From Gymnorhina tibicen (Eukaryota; Chordata; Aves; Passeriformes; Artamidae): a DNA stretch of 64,000 nucleotides. Each line of letters starts with the position of its first letter. The first letter of the stretch is position 1. The notes below the pieces were generated by a model that saw only the letters and a program-made list of their open reading frames with translations, was not told the DNA's origin and searched no databases. Shown here in pieces: positions 48,711 to 58,997 of this stretch. The stretch lies in contig VXAZ01009496.1 in assembly GCA_013399875.1 (NCBI GenBank), positions 1,218,465-1,282,464 of the forward strand, written 5' to 3'. The position numbers and the translations under genes were made by a program.

Positions 48711-51289
48711 CTCTAAAGCAAAATGCTAACAATCAATTCACATTACTGGGATGCTTAGGCTGTCAGCAGGAGCATGTTTATTATGATTATTATTATTTAT
48801 GGACACAAGGAAGAAGACATTACAATATTTGCAATCATCTCTATATGTTCCATGCAGTAGGATATTTTAGTCCCAACATAGCTATATATCTGCATGGCCT
48901 TGCTTAGCCGATTTGTCTAATCGATTTGTGAATGTCCTTATCTTTAAAGATGTCACCTTGTATTTACAATCATTGGCAGGTCATTATCCATAAAGATATC
49001 TCAACTAATTTTTTTCTTCAGCAACGAATCCTACTACTTACCCACTGTACACCAGAATCTCTTTTCACTCTCTTATGGTCCTTTCTGGGGTGGAAGAATT
49101 TATAAGGACGTATCAAAGGTTTAAAAACAATCCATGCAATATTTGTATTCCAGAATGGGCCTCATGTAAATAATGAAGTGACACTCAATTTAGAGAAGGC
49201 TTTATTACTAAAGAAGGAAATCTTATTTCAATCACATCTTGATTCAGTTGAACTCCAGTTCAGTTTTCTCAGTGCTGTAGTAAGAACACCAAGTGCAAAC
49301 ATTGATTACAGTAAGATATACAGAAGCATCAAATAAGAACAAGCAATATTTCTGTTTAAATGCACCTCATCCTTCACCATAAGAAAGCACAAAAGCTATC
49401 AAACTGGAAGTACTTTTAGAATAGGTAAGAACTGTGAACTCTATTTAAATTAAATGTAAATAACTAAAAACAAAGTAAAGCTGCAATACATAAAGAATGT
49501 ACTGCAGGAAACAATGAGATATGGAATTTCTGCTTTGTATAGACTTCCATATTATTCTTACAATGATTTTGGATACATCATTATTCCTTGTAGCCCTCTT
49601 GGTACTTCAATTTCCAAATCCTGGGAACAGTATACTTATGCCTGCTGAGTTCCTTTTTCCTAAGTTTTGTTTTCATTTTCCTCTGATGCAATGTTGCATT
49701 TTGTGTAGAGGCAGTGAATAGCTTATTGTAAAATAGAGGATTAATATTAATGCACACTCTTAACAGCTTTTATCAGGAATACAGTGTGAGCCTCCTTGAA
49801 AGATTTTTTTGTCCTTTTCTTGGGGTATGACAGTATGATGTATATGATCTATCATGCTCATTTCCTTCACGCATTCTTAGCCCTACTGGAGCAGCCTCAG
49901 AGTGATGGTAATCTTATGAAAACTCAAAATGATTTGTTTATTACTGAAGGTTTATTTAAGGCTGTCACCATGACCTATATCCATTAGTAACCTCAAGAAT
50001 TCTTAAAGGGACACCGGTCCCATTACCTGCTATTTTCAGCTGTACTCCATGATAGCAGAAAGCTAAGGCTGTTGCTTCTAAGAGCTTTTGATAAATTATA
50101 TTGCTATCCTTCTCTCCCCATCAACCTTCTATGTTCTATAGGTCTCTTGCCTGGAAAAATGTTTAATCCCTCCCATATCACTCAAGCAGCACATATAAGG
50201 GCATTGAAAGAAGGGAAATGAGGTAGCAACATCCATGTATTCCAGTGTATTGGCTTTTGGCAATTTGACTCCACAGGCGAATTGTTTTGAATAAAAAAGA
50301 GCAGGAGCCCAGATTCACTTGGAGGACACAATGACCTAGCTCAGCACCAAAGTCCACTGCCTATGTGGCCTTCATATTTACAAGTTTACACTCCAGCTCC
50401 CTTACAGACAAGCCACCTAAAGTACCCCATTTCTTCCAAGAGGGCTGTGCAGCCACCAGAAAAGCCCCTGTTCTGCCTCCCTAAGTTGGTCTGCCAGGCC
50501 CAGAGCATGGTCACAAGAGGGCTTTGTGCAGCAAAAGTGGAACAGAAAATGGCAGATTTCCTCACCATCTCTAGGCTTTCTATTTAGTACCTTAATTGTC
50601 ATACAGAAAAGTATAAATATTTTCTCACACTGTTTTGAAGAATTACATCCCGTTTCCCCAGATGAAGCCCTAAGTTATGATCCCTTGCCACTGTGGTCAG
50701 TCCTGTCAAAGACATTATACTTTGCATTTCACTTACATTCAGATGAGAGCTAGGGCTACATCCTGGCTAGCTGTTACACGATCCTTCTGGCATACCTTTA
50801 GGCTGAATGACTGTTCCAGTTCATGACATCTGAGGTGCAAGTGAGGCAACAGCTTCAGGTTTTGGCAGAAAAGGGCAGGCACTAACCCCAGTGAGGACCT
50901 GCAGCCATGAGTTCTGGGTAGTGAGGAGTGGCCACCCCCTATGCAAGCATAGTCAGGAAGTATTTAGGATCTTCACTAAGGACGTTCATGGATGGGGCTA
51001 TGTTATAACAAACTACAGCTATATTACATGTAACGGTATTAAAACGAAGTGATGCGGCTGCCACCTGCCCTGTGCTGAGTATTTACACTACTCTGGTAGT
51101 AAAAGACTTGGGTTTAGGCTCTCTTCAGCCTGAGAGGCATTAAACCCATGTCCCAAGAAAAACCCTGTCCACCAGACTGTGACAAGACAGTCTATCCCAA
51201 GCCTGCAGCATAGGAACAGTAGAGTTTTCTCCTAGCATTCAGACAGGTGTTACGATTCCAGAAAGAAACCCCAGTTATATATACACAGG
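48711..51289. other. 2.6 kb with no recognisable gene
   Basis: AT-rich unique sequence; no repeat or exon recognised. Confidence 0.5.
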
Positions 51290-51715
51290 ATCAGAGGATG
51301 ACTCAGTAAGGGACCTCAGGAAGTCTCTCATCTCAGCTATGAGACCAGAATAGGTTGGCCATGGCCTTGTCCAGTCTAGTTTTAAGACCCTCCAAAGGTG
51401 GAGATTACAGCCTCTGAGTGACCTGTTTCACTGCTTGACTCTCATAATGGGGAAAAAGGTTTTTCTTATACCCACCTGACACTCTTTTACCTCACCTCTT
51501 GCCCTCCTGACATGTACCTCTGTGGAGAGCCTGGATTTGTCTCCTCAGTAACATCCTCACAGTTACTGGCAGACTTCTAGGAAAGACACAGTTTTGCTCC
51601 TTATGTCCTGACTCAGTCCACAGCAGTCAGGGTCCTCTGAAGCAACCCTAGATCCTTCAGTCTGTGTCAGGAGGTAAGGGCTCCAGACCTCAGCCACCTT
51701 AGTCTGCACAGTGAT
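51290..51715 (-). mobile_element. CR1 LINE 3' part
   Basis: In plus orientation: GGACCTCAGGAAGTCTCT, GGCCTTGTCCAGTCTAGTTT, AGACCCTCCAAAGGTGGAGA, CAGCCTCTGAGTGACCTGTT, GGGGAAAAAGGTTTTTCTTA and CTTGCCCTCCTGACATG. This is the antisense 3' region of a bird CR1, moderately diverged. The 3' tail octamers are lost, so the exact end is unclear. Confidence 0.88.
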
Positions 51716-52779
51716 CCAACTTCGAAAGAAAGAACAGAAAACTGGAAAGTGCCGTCACAGCAGGTATGCCATGGTGTGGTGTTTATTATGCCCTTCTAAT
51801 CCTCAGTCCTCATAAAACTGATGAGAACTTTCTTGCTATGCCCCTGTGGTAGGAAATTATGTAAAAGATGGGCACCACCAAAGATAGTCATAGTCACAGT
51901 CCTCGGCACACCTAGCTTTTCATGATTCTCCATAAATGACTCTTAAGTGTAATGCACAGACCCATCTGTCTTAATAGAATGGTGATCCTCTCCACAGAAC
52001 AAACACTTCTAAGCACGTGGGGAAATCAGAAAACTTCCAGGTTAAGATTAGGCAAAATCTACTGGCATTTTCCATAGATTCATGCCTATAGCTTCCTGTT
52101 CAGCACGCTGTTTTCTGTATTTCCTATTCTCAGGCATCTAATTCTTCTGCACTAGATAAGCGAGTCTGTCATCTTACCCAGGCTGTGAATTCCCCAAGAT
52201 GATGGGATATAAAAGAGCAAAGGTTTACTGTATAAGTTCATCTTGAGAATGTAGTTCAAAATTACAGGGTTTACCTCCTTAGTCCAGACTATCTCAATTA
52301 GTAAATATGCTCTTCCTGCCTGGCTAAATCAACTTATTCCCCTCAGAGATCTCATCTCCTGTCTTTTCTATCTGAAATCTCCCAGTTTATTTTACCTTAT
52401 CTATGGGCCTGGCTATGTTGAATTCTGCATAAATCTGCTGAGGAATTAAAGAAATGCTATTAAGCTATATTAATATTCTAGCATGGGAGAAAACAAAATC
52501 CTTCTCTTGTCTTCTTTCCTGTAAAGGGAGAGAAAAATTTGTTTCTCTCTTGGAATCTGACTTCACATAATGGAACTCTTTACCTTTAAGTCCTGGTATA
52601 AGGGTTGAGATCACAGGTTTGAATCATCCCTTAGCTTGGTTTGTGAAGTTGTATGTCTCATAGAAGACAGGCATGAACAGGCTGTGACACAAAGTCAATC
52701 TCCAGAGTCAAAAGGCTGAATCATCTGAAGTCTGTACGTGGTAAAGCCGTACATATGGAAAGTTCATATAATATAACTC
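51716..52779. other. Intergenic DNA between two CR1 copies
   Basis: Nothing recognised. Confidence 0.45.
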
Positions 52780-52860
52780 TTTACAGTGGTAGTGCCAGGT
52801 TACAGCTGGACTTGATAATCTTAGAAATCCCTTCCAACCTTGATTCTGTGATTCTATGAA
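52780..52860 (+). mobile_element. CR1 LINE 3' tail, severely 5'-truncated
   Basis: TAGTGCCAGGTTACAGCTGG, ACTTGATAATCTTAGAAATC, CCTTCCAACCTTGATTCTGTG and ATTCTATGA. Only about 80 bases of the element remain, with a fairly intact 3' tail. Confidence 0.93.
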
Positions 52861-54139
52861 TGTCATCCATGCATCCAGCTCAAAACATGGCTGAGTCCAA
52901 GTTGCAGGGCTGACCTGGCCAAAGTGTGCCCTAGGAAGATACGCATATCCTAGAATTCTCTTTAGCTGGTCAGCTAGAGAAAAAATACAAACCCAGTAAC
53001 TTGAAGGATCAAGGTGCCTGACTCTCATTTCCTTAAGAGTTAGGAATGCCCACAATGTGACTTAAGGACCAAGCTTCAAAGTACCTTTGGGCATGGAGGT
53101 CCCTGGATGCAGGCGATAAGTGAAGTAAAGCACATAGCTTTAGGACTACAGGCCTGTGCCAACACTCTGTAGCCATGCAGAACTATATCAAGTGGGCAAC
53201 AGCTGGGCCAAAGAATTTCATACACAATTTCAAGCTTTATCCAGACCTTTACAAATATTTTGTGTTAGTCTAAGAAATGAAGCTGTTTGCAAAATTCAAG
53301 GTGATAATTAAAACAAAAGCTTTTAGAAAACATTTTTACGTAAGAAACCAAAAAAAAATTTTTTTGCGTTAAGACAAAACTTAACACAGGCTTATGTAAT
53401 GACTGTTCTCATAAGGTGCATTGATAGAGTATACAATTAAAACTAGTCCCTACAAGTGTTTAAGTGTGACAATGATAGCGATAAATAATGAGGAGTTACT
53501 TTCAAATAAATTACTATTTTAGTCATACCAAATTCAGGACCCAAGGGTATAAAGACAAAAATAAGGACTCCTCTATGCTGTGTCTTCAAAATCTCCATTC
53601 TCTCTGATTATAAGGGTATGATAGTCCATATGGTGAGAAATGATTTTTAAAGTTTGCAGATTTCACCCTTCAACTGTTGGGAAGCATGTTTTCTTTAGCA
53701 GCAAGGCAAATTCTTACTGCATAAGGAAACTTAGACTCACTTTTAGTGATAAGAAAGTGGCCCTTCTTTGGGACACTACAATTCCAATCACAGCAAATGG
53801 CCCGCAAGGACCATCTGTTGCTCTGTTGAAATGCCTGAATAAGAGGGTGAAAGAAGAGGAGATAGCTGATAAATTAGAGCTCTCCTGAAACATCTATGTG
53901 CATAAACGTTACATCTAAAATAGCTTCATGCTGTCAAAGGAGGATAAGCAACTCTTCTGGTATGGCTTGGTGAAGCATGGGTGGAAACTTCTAATGGAGT
54001 GCTGTGTTTCAAAAAAAATTTAAAGTCCAGATAGGTTGTTAGGAATGCTACAGAGAGCTGTGTGCCTTTAGACTACCTTTCAATAAGCTGCGACTTAGCT
54101 CGGCTGCAAACAAATTGCTTGCATAGATGAAGAAATCAC
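52861..54139. other. Intergenic DNA
   Basis: An A8T8-like run lies at 53350-53365. No exon or repeat recognised. Confidence 0.45.
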
Positions 54140-54222
54140 AGTGTGAAATCGTATGCCTGGTGCTATGCAGGAGGTCAGAACAGATGAACACAAAAGCCCT
54201 TCTGGCCTAACAATCTATGGAG
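54140..54222 (+). mobile_element. Old CR1 LINE 3' tail
   Basis: GTGCTATGCAGGAGGTCAGA, ACAGATGAACACAAAAGCCC and TTCTGGCCTAACAATCTATGG match the 3' terminus of an old CR1 type (GCAGGAGGTCAGACTAGATG...CCCTTCTGGCCT...ATCTATG). Confidence 0.85.
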
Positions 54223-54697
54223 TCTACCAAATCTTGCAGGAGGTAGTGTCTATGCAGACAAGAAACAGAAAAATCACCTACATAGTTACAGTAGCACTAT
54301 ATGTAAAATGGGGAATGTAAAACAGTGTGAATTAGTCAGAGGTCATTTTTTTATTTACTGAGCCATGTCTATATGTGTAGGTGGCAGAGGTAAATTAAAC
54401 TGATCCTTAGATTCAATCACCCACCAGATTTGTCCAAACTATAGAGATCATTCTATCTAAATCCTGTATATTTACATATTTTGGAACAAAACTCAAAATA
54501 AACAGCAGCACTGGTGGGGTACCATCACAGAAAGGCCTTTCCAAACCACCAGCATCTGCCTCTAAACATTAACTGGCTTGCTCACAACTGAAATGCACAC
54601 AAGAAAGATTGGCACCTGCTAGTGAAAGTATTGCTTCCCGGCTATGTTGGGTAAACATCAGTTTGATTAAATAATTTTGGGTTTAATAAAGAAGAAC
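54223..54697. other. Intergenic DNA upstream of the CpG island
   Basis: A weak MIR-like trace (GTAAAATGGGGAATG near 54302) is too short to call. No exon recognised. Confidence 0.4.
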
Positions 54698-54712
54698 GGG
54701 TTAGGGTTAGGA
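54698..54712 (+). repeat. Short telomere-like motif
   Basis: GGGTTAGGGTTAGG, a little over two vertebrate telomere units. This length can easily arise by chance. Confidence 0.4.
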
Positions 54713-54760
54713 GAAACACCACAGAAGTGGCTGGACCCGGTCAGGTGCAAGGGATATGAA

Positions 54761-54784
54761 TGTACATATACATATATATATATG

Positions 54785-54817
<33 letters not shown>

Positions 54818-54819
54818 AT
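54761..54819. repeat. (TA)n(TG)n compound microsatellite
   Basis: Alternating TA with ACA/GTA interruptions, then about nine TG units ending at TATGG. It directly borders the CpG island. Confidence 0.95.
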
Positions 54820-54834
54820 GGACTCTCCAGCGCA

Positions 54835-55345
54835 TGTTTTTGTCTGCCGTGTGCTCGGCGGAGCCCTCGGCGGCCGGGGGGCAGCGCCGGGGCCGGGCCG
54901 GGGGACGCGGGTCCCTGGTGCCGGTGGCAGCGGATGGCCCGGAGCGGGGCCAGGTCGCTTCCCCCGCCCTGTGCCCGCACCCCGGTGCCACTGGTCCGGG
55001 CAGAAAGCGGGGCGGCAGCCGGCAGATGGAGCACAAGGCCAGAAACCGGGCTGGGGAACGCGCTGGGGGGAAGGGGAGAGCTGCAAAACTGCCCGGTCCT
55101 TTGATTCATAAAATACATAAATCCTCCGAGATGAATAATAACAGGAAAAAGCAGTGACTGTGCGCTTCCCACGAGGCGAAAATACTGAAAAGTCCCAGCG
55201 CCCGCACGGTGACTACCTGTCTTTGGCCTGGAATTCATGTTAGGACGGCAGTTCCGTAGGGAGATTGCCGAGATTCGCGCACCTTCTGCGTGTTCCTGTG
55301 TCTGTTTCACTCGCCTTCGTGGAAAAGTGTGTTCCGGTCACCACC
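54835..55345. promoter_or_regulatory. CpG island, candidate promoter or first exon
   Basis: I count about 27 CpG in 54841-55080 and about 40 by 55340, while the rest of the window is CpG-poor. The core (54855-55020) is very GC-rich with runs such as CGGCCGGGGGGCAGCGCCGG and GGAGCGGGGC (GC boxes), which can also form G-quadruplexes. CpG islands in vertebrates usually mark promoters. Overlapping frames of 110-190 codons on both strands come from GC richness and the adjacent TG repeat. None shows a known domain, so I name no gene and no strand. It could start a long noncoding RNA, be an orphan island, or be the 5' end of a gene leaving the window. Confidence 0.65.
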
Positions 55346-55466
55346 CTGCAAATTAACAGTATAGCACGCAGTGACTGCTGCTTGGTCTTGTAAGACCTAC
55401 CATGCACTGTCTATGTAACAGCTTATAAACTCTGAGAAGTAGAATAGTTCTGGTTTTTAAAAGAGC

Positions 55467-55567
55467 AATTAAAAAAAAAAAAAAAAAAAAAAATTTTCAG
55501 GAGCCCTTAAAAAAAAAAAAAAAATTTTAAAAAAAATGCCCCNTCAGGAGCCCTTAAAAAAAAAAAA
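55467..55567. repeat. Poly-A runs with a 47-base tandem duplication and an ambiguous base
   Basis: CAGGAGCCCTTAAAA occurs at 55498 and again at 55545, each followed by a long A run. A 23-base A run precedes them at 55471-55493. An N lies at 55543 between the copies. The arrangement looks like a sequencing or gap-filling artefact, or a slipped poly-A locus. Confidence 0.85.
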
Positions 55568-56500
55568 GAAGTTTTTAGATAAATGGCCCACAGGCAGAGA
55601 TAAAGCCCTGAATTTCAAGGTCCTATAACTCTCACAGAAGCTTCATCATCATTGTCACAGCTGACGTACAACATTGATTTTTGTGTTATTATCCAGACCA
55701 GCCAGGACATAATGTGTGAACAACTACCATCTATTTTTCCACTGGCTTTTATTTCTAATGTGCCCCAGACTCTGAGCAAATGTGAATCCGAGCCCCTTAG
55801 TTCAGTCAAATTTATTATCCTTAAGGGAGAGGGACCGAAATCACAATTGTAAGTGCTCCCTCCGCTCACACACGCATGCACGCACACACACACTAGATGC
55901 GCTGTCTGTGCACCACTCCCCTATTGTTTTCACTGTAACTGATTTTGGCACCAGCTCTTTAGCACTTTGGAAGGGCCTTCATTAGCACTGGGACACTGTC
56001 CAAAAGGAATCCAGAAAAATCAACACATGGCTGCTCTTGTTCTCATGATAAATGACAGCTTTGGCTGAAAAACAACAACAGTAAGGAAGCAAAACAAAAC
56101 CCAAAAAGCAACAAGGGTAGCCATAATGTGAATAGGAGAAGTCAGACATGACTAACTCAGCCTGGATGAGGGAACGGGCTTGGCTGGGAGGGGGCAGGGG
56201 AATTCCTCCCTCAGTACTGTATTAAAAAAGTGGTTTGGCCTTTACACTGACATGGGGGGTTCGTTCTCAGAGGGGAGAGATGCAGGGCAGTGGCAAAACA
56301 CTGCCGGACCAGACCACACCACTTCGATGACGTGAAGTAAAGGGCACCAGCGCACTGCGCTATGGAAAATAAAATGTCTGCCATCCTCATGAGGAGGAAG
56401 AGGGACCCATGTCCCTTATGTAAAGCAGAGCTTACAAATGCAGAGAATGTATTAGGCTGCCGTATTAACCCATTTATTCCCCAATGGCTGTGTTTACACT
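55568..56500. other. Intergenic DNA downstream of the CpG island
   Basis: A CA-rich run lies at 55866-55893. The 72-codon frame at 56362-56580 contains a CPLC motif that suggests a zinc site at first look, but it runs into a palindromic repeat and is not called. Confidence 0.45.
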
Positions 56501-56632
56501 CAAATCCTGAAGTGCTTACTCAGGCAAAACTCCCAGTTGACCTAGTCCTGAAGGCTTTAATCAGGAAGTATGCCCAATGACTTCAATGGGAGCTTTGTCT
56601 CAATAACTATTCAGGATATGGCCCATAGGGAT
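56501..56632. mobile_element. Palindromic ancient element (non-autonomous DNA transposon-like)
   Basis: The left arm at 56504-56540 (ATCCTGAAGTGCTTACTCAG, then GCAAAACTCCCAGTTGA) is an imperfect inverted match to the right arm at 56579-56617 (ACTTCAATGGGAGCTTTGTC, then TCAATAACTATTCAGGAT). About 40 bases separate the arms. The wording TTACTCAGGCAAAACTCCCA...TCAATGGGAG is familiar from an old amniote repeat. No coding capacity. Confidence 0.65.
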
Positions 56633-58929
56633 CTTGAAACTAGAACTAATTGAATTTTTTGCACGACATGCCTTTTCACTTGAAAAGAACCCTTTTTATC
56701 CAAAAACAATTCTTCACAAAATGCATCAGTCATTTTTCTTTATTATTGGAAAATTTCTATCATATTTCACCAGAATGGTCTCAAACTTCTTACTTTGTAC
56801 AGTTAAAAAAAAAATAATAGCTGGGGAAAAAGCAAATCCTTATGGGCATCTTTACTTTTTAACCAAGAAAAAAAAATGACAAGGAAAGAGCTTTGAAACA
56901 ATGTTGGTGAAAACTGTGGAAAACACCTAGGGAATGTCACAAGAAAAAGTAAAGTCCTTTTTTAAAGCAAGGAAAATCGGCTTACTAAGTTTATTTTGTT
57001 GCTATTGTTAAAAATTCATTCGTTGCATTTTGATTTCTTACATTAAGAACTACAATACACTACCAGTGAATATACAAGTTTGCATCTGTAGTTATCTTAA
57101 ACCACCACAGACAATTTTTAAACTCATTTTGTAACGTTTAAAAAGGAAACAAATGTCAGCCCTAACCTGTGAAGTCTTCCATACACTTAAGCATAGGAGC
57201 TATAGGGAGTCCTTCAAGTCGCACAAAATTCAACAAATATTTTAGAACAGGCTGACATTCAGAACAGAAGACAGATGTGGAAAGAAACACCATAAAGAAA
57301 ATTTTGAGGCAAACATCCACAAATCTGTGAAAAGGTGTACAAACCCATTCTAACTGTGACAAAATTCTCCTGGAACTGCCTAAAAAGTGGGGTTTATGCC
57401 TTTAAAATAAAGTCTGAGAACAGCCTGCTTTTCCAAAAGTGTATTTCAGGGTCTGGAGTCCAGTCCAAGAAAGTTTTAAAATACATTTTGAACTTATATT
57501 TTCAAATGAGAACATCTATTGAATTTCATGGGAAAAAGAAAAAAAAAAAAAAATCTGCTGTAAATAAACCAAAGTAACATTTTCCAGAAATCCTCCTTGA
57601 GCTCTGCACACCACGTATCTCATCCCAACTTGGCACATATCAGATGGCTGGTCAACAGTGACCCATGAGAATACGCACAAGACCCTCACACATCAGCTGC
57701 ATTACAACTTGTTCATTACCACGCACAGCATCCCACATTGATCATGAATATATATCATTAGGAAACAGGCTGTACACTGATGAGAAGGAGTTTGGAAATT
57801 GTCCTGCTTGAAATTCACATGAGAAGTACATTTCTGATAGATGCTTAGGCTGTTGATTTAATATGGTTAAAAGCTAAGCAGGTATTATATTGGAACTTCC
57901 ACCTGGATCTCTATCCATTCAAAAATATTTAGAGACAAGTCCTATTAACTGATTTTTATTTTTCTACAAAGCGAAAGGCCTGATGAGATTTGCTGAGAGA
58001 TCCCCTCTGGTGTCTGAATTTAAATCAAGCTTGGGTCAGGCATTTGTTCTGAAACAACATGAAACAGCACACCTCAGTGTTTTCAGATGAGCTTCATGTA
58101 AAGCTAGATCTTTGCAGAGCTACAGTTCAAACAAAAATTCAGGGACACTAGTAGATTTGAGCTTATGCTTTCCCATATCTCCCTTGTGAAGCTAAATCAC
58201 TGGGAACAGTCAGTTGAGTGACTTCTAAATTCCCCTTCACACCCACGCAATTAAACTTTTATCATATGGGTTGATCCCGTGATATAAAACGCAAGTGTGT
58301 CTTAATGCAGTTTGAAGTCGCAGGCAGCCTTCTGGGAGAAGGGCAGATGCCTGATGTACCTTAAGCTGATGTATTGGATGCTGTTTTTTCCTGCTTTATG
58401 CCATTAGTACACTTGTTCACCATCTCCCCTACCACATTGCCATCAGGGAGATCTAAGCTTGGCAGCAGGCTGGGATCCCTGCCTCTAAGCTGAAAGAGGT
58501 TGAGCTATTTGCAGAAATAATGCTTTCCAGACGTACTAAACAGCACTCATCTTTCCAGATGGAGGGGCATTAGTGTTGCTTCCAGCCATCTCTTCACCTT
58601 CTGGTGTACTTGCCACTCCTCCTGTATGCACCACAAGCCTTATGCTTCAGATACCTCTCCTGCATGCTGAGAAACCCTGCGAGCTGCCTGCACCTTGCAG
58701 CCCTTGGAGCCAGCTGGAGGAGGGATATAGCCCATCCCATTTTAGCATGGGACTCCTGTCAGATGGGAAATGGGAAATGGGAAAGGGGGGGCTCTGAAAG
58801 GAGACAGAAGTTCAAGGACCCCTTTTTTCTCCTGTGGTCTGTATTCCTACTTAAAGGATTTAAAAAGGAGAGGATTTGGCAGGTAGAGGATCTGCTGAAG
58901 AGAAGCGTTGATAGCAGCCAAGCTAAAGT
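56633..58929. other. 2.3 kb with no recognisable gene
   Basis: AT-rich unique sequence with A runs at 56804-56815 and 57535-57553. No repeat family or exon recognised. Confidence 0.5.
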
Positions 58930-58935
58930 GGGGGG

Positions 58936-58971
<36 letters not shown>

Positions 58972-58997
58972 GAGAGAGAGGGAGAGAGAGGGAGAGG
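58930..58997. repeat. (GA)n microsatellite
   Basis: GA dinucleotides with GGG interruptions, about 68 bases. The arginine-glutamate rich end of the frame at 58604-59020 is its translation. Confidence 0.95.

Noticed and set aside
54302..54330. MIR-like trace (GTAAAATGGGG)
   Set aside because: Too short to separate from chance.
54677..55310. Several 110-190 codon frames across the CpG island
   Set aside because: Proline/glycine/arginine-rich on both strands as expected from GC-rich DNA, with tails from the TA/TG repeat. An exon remains possible but no frame is preferred.
56362..56580. Frame with a CPLC motif suggesting a zinc finger
   Set aside because: Only one such motif, and the frame passes into the palindromic repeat at 56501-56632.
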